64,000 bases of DNA from Leptofilum sp965223525 (GTDB lineage Bacteria; Chloroflexota; Anaerolineae; Promineifilales; Promineifilaceae), in the NCBI RefSeq assembly GCF_965223525.1, contig NZ_OZ245005.1, positions 1,922,001 through 1,986,000 on the forward strand, written 5' to 3'. The notes under the pieces are model-generated. The model searched no databases. It saw only the letters and a program-made list of their open reading frames with translations, and had not been told where the DNA came from. Numbering within the stretch: the stretch's first letter is position 1; each line of letters begins with the position of its first letter. Made by a program: the position numbers and the translations under genes. Shown here in pieces: positions 1 to 8,995 of the stretch.

Positions 1-814
1 AATCGGACACAATCAAATCGTCTGCGCCACGTATCCACAAAATAGGTGGTTTAGGGTCTATGTCGGCCAGGCTGCTAGCATCAAAGTTTTTGCGGTTGAA
101 GGCAGGCAACACGCCTTTGTCGCCAGGGGCAGCACCCGGCCAATTGGTAGACGGCACGGCATTGCCCGGATAATGATCATCCCCGACTTTGGTGGTGAGC
201 ATGGAATCTACCAGCGCGTCTTCACGTTCTGGCACAAACGGCGGCTTTACATAAAAACCACGCAGCACGTTACGCGGCGACATCGGATTTTCCGAGCCCT
301 GTTCACCACTGGCCAGCAACTGCACAAATTCTGGATTGATACCGCTCGGTGCGCCATCGTCGTAGGTCATGGTGCCGTCTGCGCCTTTAGAGCCACCGTA
401 GCCGTAGGGAGAAACCGGATCGGTTAGGGTGATGGAAAGCAAATCTGCCGCGTGGTTGATGGCGTAAAGCATGACCACGCCGCCGCCCATGCTATGCCCA
501 ACGATGTGGTGCTTGCCCAGCCCCATCGTTTCTACCACGGAGCGAACGTCTGCTGCGAAGTCGGCCATGCCGTTTGCACCACTGATGGGGAGTGGTTCGG
601 TGTCGCCGTAACCGCGCAAATCAATGGCGATGGCGCGATAGCCGTCTGGCAAGGTTAGCATGGTCTCTTCCCAAAAGGTGGCAGATGAGACGTTGCCATG
701 TACAAAAACAACGGCCGTACCATCTTCGGGGCCGCAAGAGAGTACGTGAACATTTAAGCGGTTGGTTTGCACCATTTGTGAGCGAATGCCGAGTAAGGTT
801 GGAACCGTAGACAT
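1..814 (-). CDS. Alpha/beta-hydrolase fold enzyme (partial, C-terminus beyond window)
   Basis: Reading from ATG at 814 the frame is open to the window edge (271 codons seen), so the C-terminus and catalytic His are missing. An AAGGAGA ribosome-binding site lies just upstream. Visible hallmarks are the oxyanion segment HGN (residues 39-41), the DLRGYGDT segment (65-72) and the nucleophile elbow GHSMGG with Ser108. These place it among soluble esterase, haloperoxidase or epoxide-hydrolase-like enzymes. The last visible segment, WIRGADDLIV, is the usual strand before the acid residue. Substrate cannot be inferred. It lies downstream of the epimerase gene on the same strand. Confidence 0.85.
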   Translation of the reverse strand, partial: MSTVPTLLGIRSQMVQTNRLNVHVLSCGPEDGTAVVFVHGNVSSATFWEETMLTLPDGYRAIAIDLRGYGDTEPLPISGANGMADFAADVRSVVETMGLGKHHIVGHSMGGGVVMLYAINHAADLLSITLTDPVSPYGYGGSKGADGTMTYDDGAPSGINPEFVQLLASGEQGSENPMSPRNVLRGFYVKPPFVPEREDALVDSMLTTKVGDDHYPGNAVPSTNWPGAAPGDKGVLPAFNRKNFDASSLADIDPKPPILWIRGADDLIVSD

Positions 815-898
815 GGGTAAGTTTCTCCTTCTATGCAAATGGATCGGGTAAGGTTAAGCAGTTGTACCTCAACTTGGTTGCCAGAGGGTAGCAATTGG

Positions 899-1825
899 TT
901 ACTGGTTGAGCAAATCTTGCAACGCTTCCTGGGCTTGAGGGTAAGTGAAGGTGAACCCAGCTTCCTGCAATTTTTGTGGTATGGCGCGACGGCCGTCCAG
1001 GACAATGGCAGCAATTTCGCCCAGCGCCAACTTAATGGCAAAAGCTGGGGCAGGGAAGAAAGCTGGACGGTTTATGACTTGACCAATGGTTTTGGCAAAA
1101 TCCTTGTTGCTGAGCGGGTTGGGGGCGCATAGATTATAAGGCCCAGATGCCACCTCACTTTCCAACAGAAAGCGAATGGCACGCACTTCATCGTCCAGGT
1201 GAATCCAGGGCCACCACTGCTGGCCATTGCCCAGTGGCCCGCCCACAAAAAATTTGAAGGGCAAGACGGTGATGGGCAGTGCCCCGCTTTCCATGCTGAG
1301 TACGATGCCAGAACGAAGAATGACCCGCCGCACGCCCATCGCCTCGACCTCGGCGGTAGAATTTTCCCAATCAACCGTGACGCTTGCCAGAAAGCCGCTG
1401 CCGTTGGGAGAGGTTTCTGTGATGATCTGGTTGCTCTGCACGTTGCCATAGTAATCAACGCCGGAAGATTGAATGACTAGCTTGGGTTTGTTGGCGGCGG
1501 CGCGAATGGCTTGGGTAACGGCCGTTCCTGCATCAATGCGGCTTTGGCGAATGCGTCGCTTGCGTTCTTCTGTCCAGCGGCTGGGCAATAAGCCGGTACC
1601 TGCAATGGGTTCCCCAGCTAGGTTGACAATAGCATCGGCTCCATCAGCTAAATGGCCCCACTGAGCGGCCGTTTTGCCATCCCATTTTTCGCCATGAATG
1701 TTTGACGGAAAGCTGTATTTTTCTGGATTTCGACTCAACACGATGACTTCATGGCCATCGGCTGCCAAATTTTTAGCTAATGCAGAACCGATTAAACCAG
1801 TGCCACCTGTAATAATTACGCGCAT
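899..1825 (-). CDS. TIGR01777-family NAD(P)-dependent epimerase (SDR39U1/YfcH-like)
   Basis: A 308-residue extended short-chain dehydrogenase. The N-terminus MRVIITGGTGLIG carries the Rossmann GGTGLIG (7-13). Other family features are SSGVDYYG in the middle, GPLGNGQQWWPWIHLDDEV, and the C-terminal FTFTYPQAQEALQDLL end that is typical of the family (DUF1731). I chose ATG 1825 over an in-frame start at 1846 because AAGGAG lies about 10 bases before it and the protein then begins right at beta-strand 1. The biochemical role of the family is poorly known. Substrate is unknown here. Confidence 0.88.
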   Translation of the reverse strand: MRVIITGGTGLIGSALAKNLAADGHEVIVLSRNPEKYSFPSNIHGEKWDGKTAAQWGHLADGADAIVNLAGEPIAGTGLLPSRWTEERKRRIRQSRIDAGTAVTQAIRAAANKPKLVIQSSGVDYYGNVQSNQIITETSPNGSGFLASVTVDWENSTAEVEAMGVRRVILRSGIVLSMESGALPITVLPFKFFVGGPLGNGQQWWPWIHLDDEVRAIRFLLESEVASGPYNLCAPNPLSNKDFAKTIGQVINRPAFFPAPAFAIKLALGEIAAIVLDGRRAIPQKLQEAGFTFTYPQAQEALQDLLNQ

Positions 1826-2079
1826 ACTCTGCTGCTCCTTTCTCAAAAGAAAAGTAGATGTAATACCTTAATATTCTAGCCTAAAACGGGAATTTGTCCA
1901 TGTTTTGAACAGGTATGTGGTTAAGAACTTGTGCAGTTGGGTCGAAAAAATGAGCTATAGCAGCGGTTTTTTAGCAATTTGTCACCTCAAAAAAAGGCTG
2001 TCATCGTGCATACTTTGTTCACTTTTGTGTCTCAGAACCACTATTACAAAACAAAAAGAATATTCCAAGGAGAACATTG

Positions 2080-2928
2080 ATGAGGACATTTTACAGAAAA
2101 CTCGGCAGCCCCATTTTGCTACTTTCTTTGGCCGTGTTGCTGTTTGTCACAGCTTGTGGTGGCAATGAAGCAACCCCGGAGCCAACGGCCGTTGCCGAAA
2201 TAGCTGAAGAACCAACAGAAACGCTGGTGCCACCAACCGACACACCCGTGCCCACAGACACACCTGTGCCGACCAATACCCCCACGCCGACGGAAACACC
2301 AACCGAGACGCCCACCAACACACCGACACCGACCGATACCCCAACGCTAGAACCAACGGCAACGCCAACCGAAACACCAACAAACACGCCAGAACCGACC
2401 AGTACGCCTGTGCCGCCAACAACTGCACCGCCATCGGATGATTCCGGCGACAGCGGAGATAGTGGCGACGGTGGCGACGAAGCAGAGGACGACGGTCAAG
2501 TAGATATGATAACCGTCTACTACATTTCTAACCCCAACGATATTTTGGGCGTTTTCCCAGAGCTGCCGTTTGATGCCGAAGGGCTTAAAGCCAACATGAA
2601 CAATATCTATAACTCATTGCAAACGATGCGAGGCAGCATTGATGGGGCAAAAGCGGGCGACCAAGCATCGTGCGATACTTACGTCGCTGCCTACAACAAT
2701 ATTTTGTATTCTGGCGTATTTTACAAAGATGTTCCCGGTGATTGGGTAGATATTGATGGCGTCTACTTTATCTCCTTCATTTTTGCGCTAGATCGCACAC
2801 GTCCGGCCTATCTTTCGTGCGTAAATTCGGGCGTGGTAGATGATTTCAACTACGGTCTGGCAGTTCAAACGATTGACCAGACGGTTTCGTTTATGACGCC
2901 AGCGCTTAATCAGGCAAATTCGCGTTAG
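2080..2928 (+). CDS. Secreted lipoprotein with Thr-Pro linker
   Basis: A 282-residue lipoprotein. The signal peptide (1-25) ends in the lipobox VTAC with Cys26 as the lipidated residue. A long Thr/Pro/Glu-rich linker (about 32-120) and an Asp/Gly/Ser acidic stretch (about 120-140) follow. The C-terminal part (about 145-282) is a compact unrecognised domain containing two cysteines that could pair. ATG 2080 is preceded by AAGGAG (2067-2072); a TTG one codon earlier is less well placed. It is the only plus-strand gene in the first 17 kb. Function unknown; probably displayed on the outside of the membrane. Confidence 0.85.
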   Translation: MRTFYRKLGSPILLLSLAVLLFVTACGGNEATPEPTAVAEIAEEPTETLVPPTDTPVPTDTPVPTNTPTPTETPTETPTNTPTPTDTPTLEPTATPTETPTNTPEPTSTPVPPTTAPPSDDSGDSGDSGDGGDEAEDDGQVDMITVYYISNPNDILGVFPELPFDAEGLKANMNNIYNSLQTMRGSIDGAKAGDQASCDTYVAAYNNILYSGVFYKDVPGDWVDIDGVYFISFIFALDRTRPAYLSCVNSGVVDDFNYGLAVQTIDQTVSFMTPALNQANSR

Positions 2929-2947
2929 CTTGTTAGAAATGAAATTG

Positions 2948-3005
2948 GCGTCGCCTCGGTGCTTCACGTCTGGCGACGCTAGAAGAGACGGGGTGCGAAG
3001 CACCC
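2948..3005. terminator. Two hairpins between convergent genes
   Basis: GCGTCGCC (2948-2955) pairs with GGCGACGC (2972-2979). GGGTGC-GAA-GCACCC (2991-3005) is a tight second hairpin. They lie between the convergent lipoprotein and deaminase genes, where a bidirectional terminator is expected. No strong T-run follows, so this is tentative. Confidence 0.4.
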
Positions 3006-3045
3006 TCGTTTGGGCGGTCATCGCGGCGATAAATTCGTGGTTTTG

Positions 3046-4377
3046 TTAAAGGGCAAAGCGACGGGGATTGCCTAAACGTTGGGCAAATGTGTTGTGGTTA
3101 AAGCTGGTGTGTTGCACCACCCACTCAATCTCTGAGGCGAGGGTGATGTCGAAAGTGCCAGGGTCGTCGGTGCAGAGGCAAAGGTTGACAGGGCTGGCTA
3201 GCAGTTTGTGAACGGGATGATGGGCGGCATCGGGTACGCCGCCAATGCGGAGGTTGGAGGTGGGGCAGCATTCGATGACGGTGCCAAGCTGGGTAAGTTG
3301 GTGCAGCACAAAATCTTGCCGCTGCCGAATTTCCTGGAGGCGTTGGGGAGTATACGGCCGTTCCACCACATCACCCTCCACCATTTTTACCAACGACTGT
3401 TGCTCGGCTCGCAACTGCTGCTCATCCACTGTCACCCCCGTCTGCCGCAATCCTTTGGCAAAGCGTAAATCGTAGGCAATTTGGTCAAGCCGTTCGCTCA
3501 CCAACTCCGCTTCATGCGCCTGCGGGCGACGACCGACCGCCATAGCTGGGTCTAGACCCAAGGCGATGCAGTGTCCGAGCCGCTTTGCGCCTAGCAGGGC
3601 TGCCTCATGGCACCAGCGCACGGCGCTTTCCAACGATTTATCAAAAAATGTCTCGCCGACGTGGTAAACGATTGGGAGTTGCTGCGCTGGGTTTGCCGCA
3701 TTGTCACGATGAATTTGGTGGAAGATGTTGCGGAACAGCTTCGGCGGCTGTCCTTCTTCATAGGTTGCAAAATCAAGGCCAACCAGCGTTTGCGCCAAAT
3801 GAGGCTGCTCAGTCAGCAGTTGACGTACGGCTTGGTACATTGGCCAGGGGTCATCACGGGGTAGGGGAACAATGTAGCGGGCCGTGAACTGCTCATCACA
3901 TTCGGCTGCCAATGTCTCTGTGCAGATTTGCATTTTGCGGCGTAGTTCGGCACCCTCGCCCCAAAAGCCAGATCGGTATTCCACATACCGCACGCCCTGC
4001 CGCTTGTGGTGTTCTACGGCCTGGGTGATCATGGCAACGGCCGTTTCCCTATCCCGCTCCCAACCAAATCCCCACAACTGGGTGAAGAAGCGATATTTCC
4101 ACAAGAATTTATCAAAATCGCCGCCATCTTCTGCGCTAAGAACGTAGGCGGCTTTAAATTTAGGGAAGCCGATTTTGGGATTCTCTAATGCCTCGGCAAA
4201 TAGCTGCACCGGATTGAGGGTTGTGTTCAGAGCAGCGTTGTACCCATCCAGGAAGCCACGTGCGTTCCAATCTACCTCACGGAAGATGGGCGCACCGATG
4301 GCCAGCAAATCGTCGGCGTAAAAGGAGCCTGCCAAATGCACATGCAAATCACAGTCAGTAAGCGAGTTGGGTGTCAT
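3046..4377 (-). CDS. Adenosine deaminase-family metal-dependent deaminase
   Basis: A 443-residue amidohydrolase-fold protein. Metal-binding DLHVHLAG is at the N-terminus. It is followed by YHVGETF (the HxGE segment), a conserved His in LGHCIALG, and the C-terminal CTDDPGTF carrying the two Asp that bind metal and activate water. These are the adenosine/adenine deaminase signatures, so it probably acts on a purine nucleoside or base in salvage. At 443 residues it is longer than the usual 330-350, with insertions between the HxGE segment and the LGHC helix and before PTSNLRIGG. Substrate specificity is not determined by sequence here. It ends the minus-strand gene run that starts near 12 kb. 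Confidence 0.85.
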   Translation of the reverse strand: MTPNSLTDCDLHVHLAGSFYADDLLAIGAPIFREVDWNARGFLDGYNAALNTTLNPVQLFAEALENPKIGFPKFKAAYVLSAEDGGDFDKFLWKYRFFTQLWGFGWERDRETAVAMITQAVEHHKRQGVRYVEYRSGFWGEGAELRRKMQICTETLAAECDEQFTARYIVPLPRDDPWPMYQAVRQLLTEQPHLAQTLVGLDFATYEEGQPPKLFRNIFHQIHRDNAANPAQQLPIVYHVGETFFDKSLESAVRWCHEAALLGAKRLGHCIALGLDPAMAVGRRPQAHEAELVSERLDQIAYDLRFAKGLRQTGVTVDEQQLRAEQQSLVKMVEGDVVERPYTPQRLQEIRQRQDFVLHQLTQLGTVIECCPTSNLRIGGVPDAAHHPVHKLLASPVNLCLCTDDPGTFDITLASEIEWVVQHTSFNHNTFAQRLGNPRRFAL

Positions 4378-4404
4378 GGGGCTAGATTGTAGCAGAGTTG
4401 TTGA

Positions 4405-4989
4405 TTAGACGGCCGTATTTTCCAAAATGCCAACAACTTGCAGCCAAGGTGGATCGGGGAAGGGATTGCGCTCAACCGTCATTCCCAGCTTGAGCATGAC
4501 GGCCTGCGAGGCCAGGTTGTCATGCTCTGTAGTGGCGATGAGGCGATTGAGCTGCATCGTGCCAAAGGCGTAGTTGATGAGTGTTTGCGTCGCTTCGGTA
4601 GCGTACCCTTTGCCCTGGTGTGCTGGGTGAATGAGCCAAAGCAGGCCGACCTCGGCAGTAGCCAGGCAGTTTTGCTGCCCGCCCAGGCTAGGCAGTTGGC
4701 CGTACACATCTACGCACGGTACCAATCCTACGGAGCCAATGAGCTGAGCATTTTCTTTGAGTATGATGGCGCGGTCGCCGTAAGGGGGCTGGCCAAGCGA
4801 AGCCAACTCCCGCTCGTTCATGACGCTCCAGGCTAAATAGTCGGCTTCGGCAGCGCGCTGCTGCTCAACTGTTTTTTTGGGATTCACCCAGCCGATGGCC
4901 TGTTTGATGAGGAAGAGTTTTGGCAGGTCGCTGTTTTGGAACGGCCGTATTCGCAATCGCGCACTTTCTAAAATAGGTATGGATCGCAT
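4405..4989 (-). CDS. GNAT acetyltransferase (RimJ/RimL type)
   Basis: A 194-residue single-domain GNAT. It begins MRSIPILESARLRIRPF, which matches the first strand of RimJ/RimL-like enzymes. The acetyl-CoA loop is HQGKGYATEA within LIHPAHQGKGYATEATQT, and LGMTVERNPF near the end is the usual last strand. ATG 4989 is chosen because AGGAGA lies 7 bases upstream; a longer frame to 5049 would run into the preceding gene. The acceptor is unknown. It is one of several GNAT proteins within 8 kb. Confidence 0.85.
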   Translation of the reverse strand: MRSIPILESARLRIRPFQNSDLPKLFLIKQAIGWVNPKKTVEQQRAAEADYLAWSVMNERELASLGQPPYGDRAIILKENAQLIGSVGLVPCVDVYGQLPSLGGQQNCLATAEVGLLWLIHPAHQGKGYATEATQTLINYAFGTMQLNRLIATTEHDNLASQAVMLKLGMTVERNPFPDPPWLQVVGILENTAV

Positions 4990-5026
4990 GGTTTTCTCCT
5001 GTGGAGGTAATTGAGTAATTACCCAA

Positions 5027-5989
5027 TTACTTCTCCAGCAGCTTCTCAAACGCCAAGCTCGCCGTCAACTCTTCAAACCCTAGCTTTTTGTTTAGCGTGA
5101 GCATAGGGTTATTTTCTTCATTGCCGGTGCGGATGCGCTGGAAGCCTGCGTTTTTGGCATATTCGATGGTTTGGGCTTTGAGGGCGGTAGCTAGACCGCG
5201 TCGCCGATAGTCGCGCAGTACGCCCGTGAAGCCTGTGCTGACCACACCGGGTTGGCTGCCTTGTTCTAGCATGGAGTTGCCAATGTAACGGCCGTTGTGC
5301 CGCGCCACAAACCAGGAGGTGGGCATGGCATTGGGGCTATCCAGGTAGAGCTTTTTATATTCTGCTAGCGATATTTTCTTGGGTGTGTAGGGCAGCGGCT
5401 CATCTTGCACCAGTTGCCAATCCAGTTCATGCAGTTCTGCCAACCAGTTGGGGTCGCTTTTTTGCAAATCGGGCAGGGCATGAAAGGTGATGTCTGCTGC
5501 TTCTAATTTTTGGATGAGTGGTGCAAGTTTAGCTGTATCGGCGTCAGGCAAATCGAGCTTGGTGATAACCCAGCGCATCGTTTGGCGGAAGCCCCGCTTT
5601 TGCAAAAAGCGCACCGCCTGAGGGTGATGCTGGTAGCAGCCAGATTCTAATACAGTGGGGGCTGGGGTGCAGGTTTGGAGCGTTTGCCAGATATGGTCGT
5701 AAACGGCCGTTCCCACGCCGCGCCCTTCAAAATCTGGATGCACGGTAATGCTGAAACGATACCGCCCGGCTGTGGTAGCATAGGTGTGATATTTGGCACT
5801 ACCAAAAGCGATGGTACGGCCGTCTTGCTCCACCACCCATCGCTGAAAAAATTGCTCTGGCTTGCGGATGGCATCGCTATGCTTAAAGTCTTCTACCGTG
5901 TCGGCATTTTCAGGGTAGACGGCTTTTTCTACCAGAGCGATTGCCTCGTATTCGGCATCTGTAGATTGAAAAGGTCGAATAGAAAACAA
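5027..5989 (-). CDS. Tandem-GNAT acetyltransferase
   Basis: A 320-residue protein with two GNAT domains. The N-terminal domain has the acetyl-CoA motif PDFEGRGVGTAVYDHI. The C-terminal domain has YRRRGLATALKAQTIEYA followed by NNPMLTLNKKLGF. Start is TTG at 5989 with AGAGGT upstream. Such tandem architectures occur in mycothiol synthase-like and other small-molecule acetylases, but the substrate cannot be assigned. The adjacent genes on both sides are also small-molecule transferases on the same strand (gap of about 10 bases to the APH-like gene). Confidence 0.83.
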   Translation of the reverse strand: MFSIRPFQSTDAEYEAIALVEKAVYPENADTVEDFKHSDAIRKPEQFFQRWVVEQDGRTIAFGSAKYHTYATTAGRYRFSITVHPDFEGRGVGTAVYDHIWQTLQTCTPAPTVLESGCYQHHPQAVRFLQKRGFRQTMRWVITKLDLPDADTAKLAPLIQKLEAADITFHALPDLQKSDPNWLAELHELDWQLVQDEPLPYTPKKISLAEYKKLYLDSPNAMPTSWFVARHNGRYIGNSMLEQGSQPGVVSTGFTGVLRDYRRRGLATALKAQTIEYAKNAGFQRIRTGNEENNPMLTLNKKLGFEELTASLAFEKLLEK

Positions 5990-6000
5990 AATAGTTACCT

Positions 6001-7005
6001 CTATTTGTGAACAAGCCCAATTTTTGTAAAGTCGAAGTTGATGGTTGGCCGTTCAGCCAATATGCGTTCTCGCCTGCCATTCATAAATTCCCCGACCCAG
6101 TTGTCGCCACTGTAATCCGGTATATCTCGCAGGATGACGCCGTACAAATCCATCTCGCGCAGCTTCATGAAAGGGTGGATTTCTTTGAGCCAGATTGGAG
6201 CAAGCTGGTTTTCTTCACAATACCCTTGCCAAAACAGCGGCCAAAGCTGGGCGCAAAAATCCTCCGGCGTGGGATGGTTGGTGATGGCGTAAAAGATCAC
6301 CATGGCAATGTCGTACACAAAATGGCCGTATACGCAGTCGTCGAAATCGAACAGGGTGATGTTTCCGGCTTCATCTACAAACAGATTGCCCGTGTGGGCG
6401 TCCTGGTGCATGAGGCCAAACGCATCTGGCGGGGTGGGCAGGCTTCGCAAATAGGCCAGATTGTTATCCACCAATTTCATTACGCCTGAGTCTAGCTGGG
6501 GTAGGGCGCTGGTGATGTCAGTCATGATGGGATCATCCCACTGCGGCCGTTTCCAATCAGGATTGGGCAGCTGGTACTTTTTGGTGAGCGCGTGTATTTT
6601 GCCGATGAGGCGGCCGTATTCCAGCATAAATGGTTCCGTCCAGCCGCCCATCTGCCAAACCGACCCGCCTGCTGCCCGCACAAAGGCCGTAGCCAAGAAC
6701 TGTTCGCCACGGCCGTCTGAGATTTGCTCAACCAGATTGCCCGCTTCCGAGTTGACGGCTTTGGCTACCCCTGCGCCGCCACGCGCCAGATGATTGATCC
6801 AATCCACCTCGCCCTGAATTAGCCCCGGACTTCGGCGCAGGCTGTGGCCGAGGCGCAAAACATAGGGTGCCCCGTCCTTTTCATAGCCATAGATGAAACT
6901 TTCAAAGCCACCTAGCTCTTCAAAATTATCGGGCGTGATGCCATACCGACGTCGTGCTTCGGCCACAATTTGCTCGTTTAGGCGATTACGAATTTTCTCT
7001 TCCAT
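6001..7005 (-). CDS. Aminoglycoside-phosphotransferase-like kinase
   Basis: A 334-residue protein-kinase-fold small-molecule kinase. LMHQDAHTGNLFVDEAGN holds the Brenner-type catalytic loop (HxDxxxxN), and LFDFDDC holds the metal-binding Asp. The N-lobe segment APYVLRLGHS resembles homoserine kinase, choline kinase and APH families. The substrate could be an antibiotic, a sugar or an amino alcohol; nothing in the sequence decides. ATG 7005 has AGGAGC upstream and lies 12 bases after the SDR stop codon, so the two are probably cotranscribed. Confidence 0.82.
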   Translation of the reverse strand: MEEKIRNRLNEQIVAEARRRYGITPDNFEELGGFESFIYGYEKDGAPYVLRLGHSLRRSPGLIQGEVDWINHLARGGAGVAKAVNSEAGNLVEQISDGRGEQFLATAFVRAAGGSVWQMGGWTEPFMLEYGRLIGKIHALTKKYQLPNPDWKRPQWDDPIMTDITSALPQLDSGVMKLVDNNLAYLRSLPTPPDAFGLMHQDAHTGNLFVDEAGNITLFDFDDCVYGHFVYDIAMVIFYAITNHPTPEDFCAQLWPLFWQGYCEENQLAPIWLKEIHPFMKLREMDLYGVILRDIPDYSGDNWVGEFMNGRRERILAERPTINFDFTKIGLVHK

Positions 7006-7016
7006 GATATTTGCTC

Positions 7017-7886
7017 CTACTGCCCCATGCGCCAGCCACCGCCCACATAGATGAGTTGCCCAGTAACCCAGCGTGCCTGTTCTGAAGCCATGAAGACAAC
7101 GACATCTGCCAGATGTTCTGGTTGCCCAATGCTGCGTAGGGGCGTGTTGGCAGCGATTTTAGCTTCGGCTTCGGGTTCGATGTAGCCTGTTTGAATTGGC
7201 CCTGGGGCAACAATGTTGACCGTGATGCCATATTTGCCTAACTCTGCGGCGGCAGAACGGCCGTAAGACTCAATAGCGTGTTTGCTGGCGGCGTAATGCA
7301 CATTGGCCTCGTGGGCATGGGCGGCGTCGGTGCTAATGAGAACGATGCGCCCCCAGTCAGCCTGCCGCGCCAGATGGCGTTGCGTATATTCAGCCATGAG
7401 CAAAGCGTAGGCGCGGGCATTGATGGCAAAGTGCCGATCTGCTTCGGTGGCGCTGATGAAGCCCACTGAAAAACCTTCGGTGTTTACAGCGGCTGGATCA
7501 AAAGTTTCCAAAACGCAGTGGGTGTGGTTGCACACCAGCACATCCACCGAGCCTAATTTTTCCTCACACAACGTAAACAGTTTGGGAATGTAGTTTGCGT
7601 CAGCGAGATTGGCTTCATGGGCAACGGCCGTTCCGCCCATCGCTTCAATCTTAGCAACCACCTGCTCACCAGATTGCTGTTGTTGAGCTGCGTACAAAGC
7701 TGGTCCGCCCGCACCGGTTTCCTGTGCTGCTGCCATTTCTGTAGCCGAGAAGCCAGTCTCGGCACGAAAATAGGTGATGAAAACCTTAGCTCCTTGCGCC
7801 GCAAATGCTTTGGCCGTGGCCGCGCCAATGCCGTGATTGGCACCAGTAATTAAAACAACCTTGTCTTGCAATTTGGGATCAATCAT
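7017..7886 (-). CDS. Short-chain dehydrogenase/reductase
   Basis: A 289-residue classical SDR. The cofactor loop is TGANHGIGAA near residue 15, and the catalytic YAASKH follows a Ser in LISTDAAH. AAELGKYGITVNIVAPGPI is the usual substrate-side helix. It probably reduces a ketone or oxidises an alcohol with NAD(P)(H). An insertion after the second beta-strand (about 45-75), where AETGAGGPALYAAQQQ lies, is unusual. The start overlaps the upstream GNAT stop by four bases (ATGA), which implies translational coupling. Confidence 0.88.
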   Translation of the reverse strand: MIDPKLQDKVVLITGANHGIGAATAKAFAAQGAKVFITYFRAETGFSATEMAAAQETGAGGPALYAAQQQQSGEQVVAKIEAMGGTAVAHEANLADANYIPKLFTLCEEKLGSVDVLVCNHTHCVLETFDPAAVNTEGFSVGFISATEADRHFAINARAYALLMAEYTQRHLARQADWGRIVLISTDAAHAHEANVHYAASKHAIESYGRSAAAELGKYGITVNIVAPGPIQTGYIEPEAEAKIAANTPLRSIGQPEHLADVVVFMASEQARWVTGQLIYVGGGWRMGQ

Positions 7887-8992
7887 GAAACTTGCCTCGG
7901 AAAATCTGGATTATTTCGATAAGGTGCAAATTCGGGCAGCGTGCACAGCAGCTTCCAATCTTTGAAGCCCGTGGCAACGGCCGTTTGTAAATAATCTAGC
8001 GCCACGGGTTCATTAAGCTGCGCCATGGCTCGCGCTGCCAAAAAGTAAACGTAGGCGGGTGGGGATTCATCTGTCTCGATGGCAATTTCCAGCATGTCGG
8101 CAGCTTCTTCATACATGGCTGCCTGAAAGTAAAATCGCCCCAATTCGGCATAATGGCCTGGCTCGTCGTAATGGAAAGTGTAGAAGTTGTACGGCCGTTC
8201 TAGCACAAAGCCCACGTTAACGGCCGTCCCCATCGAACCTGGATTGTCCTGCCCACAATGCCAGCCGATGTGGGTGAACCCTGCCTGTTGGCAATATTCA
8301 ATGGTGGCGGCGGTTACGGCCGTTGCCAGCCCCAGTCGCCGATGGGTAGGAGCTGTTTCGATGCCAATCTCGCATTTTTTGCCTACCGTCACATCCGCCA
8401 GGCACCAACAAACAAGTTCCCCCTTGTGCAGTGCCACAAAGCCGAAGCCATTTTGCAAAAAGGTTTGTTGGCTCTGCCAGCCGATGCGAATAGAGTCGGC
8501 GATGGTTTGCGGCAGTTGGCTTCCCTGCGCTTCAAGCAATTTAGCATCCAGTTGGGCGATGGTATATCCAGCGGGCAGCTTGTCGCGCCAGTTGAGGCGC
8601 GGTTTTGCAAAAATGTAATGGTTGTTGGCACCCCAAATGGGTGGCCAACGCCAATGGCTCAAAATGTCTGCCAGGGCAGGTTCCCACGCTGGCGTATCCA
8701 CACAGATGCACAGTTCGGGATCGGCCGGGTTCACGCGGTTGCCAGCAAGCAGCGTGGTTTCCAGCACCTGCGTCACGCCAGCGTTAAAGGCATCATTGTG
8801 CGGATTGCCCGCCAGGTAAGCGCAATCAATAGAAATGGCAAAGACGGAACTTGGCTGCGCCACGCTATCTACGTAAATGCGACCGGGGCTGGTTTGTTGG
8901 AGAACGGCCGTTACATACACATTCCACGCTGCCAGCCCGGCCAATACCGTTGCTGCTTTGTGAAAATTCTCTGGTTCTAATTGTCGGATCAT
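7883..8992 (-). CDS. GNAT acetyltransferase with C-terminal TPR-like end
   Basis: A 369-residue protein. The GNAT core lies at about 190-270 with the acetyl-CoA motif THRRLGLATAVTAATIEYC and GWHCGQDNPGSMGTAVNVGF. The last 90 residues are helical (AAMYEEAADMLEIAIETD, then ALDYLQTAVATGFKDWKLL) and look like two TPR units ending in the common TPR-protein tail. The N-terminal 150 residues resemble a degenerate GNAT half. The gene lies 3 bases after rsgA and overlaps the SDR gene by 4 bases, so it belongs to the same operon. Substrate unknown. Confidence 0.8.
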   Translation of the reverse strand: MIRQLEPENFHKAATVLAGLAAWNVYVTAVLQQTSPGRIYVDSVAQPSSVFAISIDCAYLAGNPHNDAFNAGVTQVLETTLLAGNRVNPADPELCICVDTPAWEPALADILSHWRWPPIWGANNHYIFAKPRLNWRDKLPAGYTIAQLDAKLLEAQGSQLPQTIADSIRIGWQSQQTFLQNGFGFVALHKGELVCWCLADVTVGKKCEIGIETAPTHRRLGLATAVTAATIEYCQQAGFTHIGWHCGQDNPGSMGTAVNVGFVLERPYNFYTFHYDEPGHYAELGRFYFQAAMYEEAADMLEIAIETDESPPAYVYFLAARAMAQLNEPVALDYLQTAVATGFKDWKLLCTLPEFAPYRNNPDFPRQVS

Positions 8993-8995
8993 TTG

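Noticed and set aside
2190..2420. CRISPR-like or tandem DNA repeat
   Set aside because: The periodicity is due to codons of the Thr-Pro linker of the lipoprotein, not to spacers and repeats.
8258..8980. 240-codon plus-strand open frame
   Set aside because: It is antisense to the GNAT-TPR gene, which has motifs and operon coupling.
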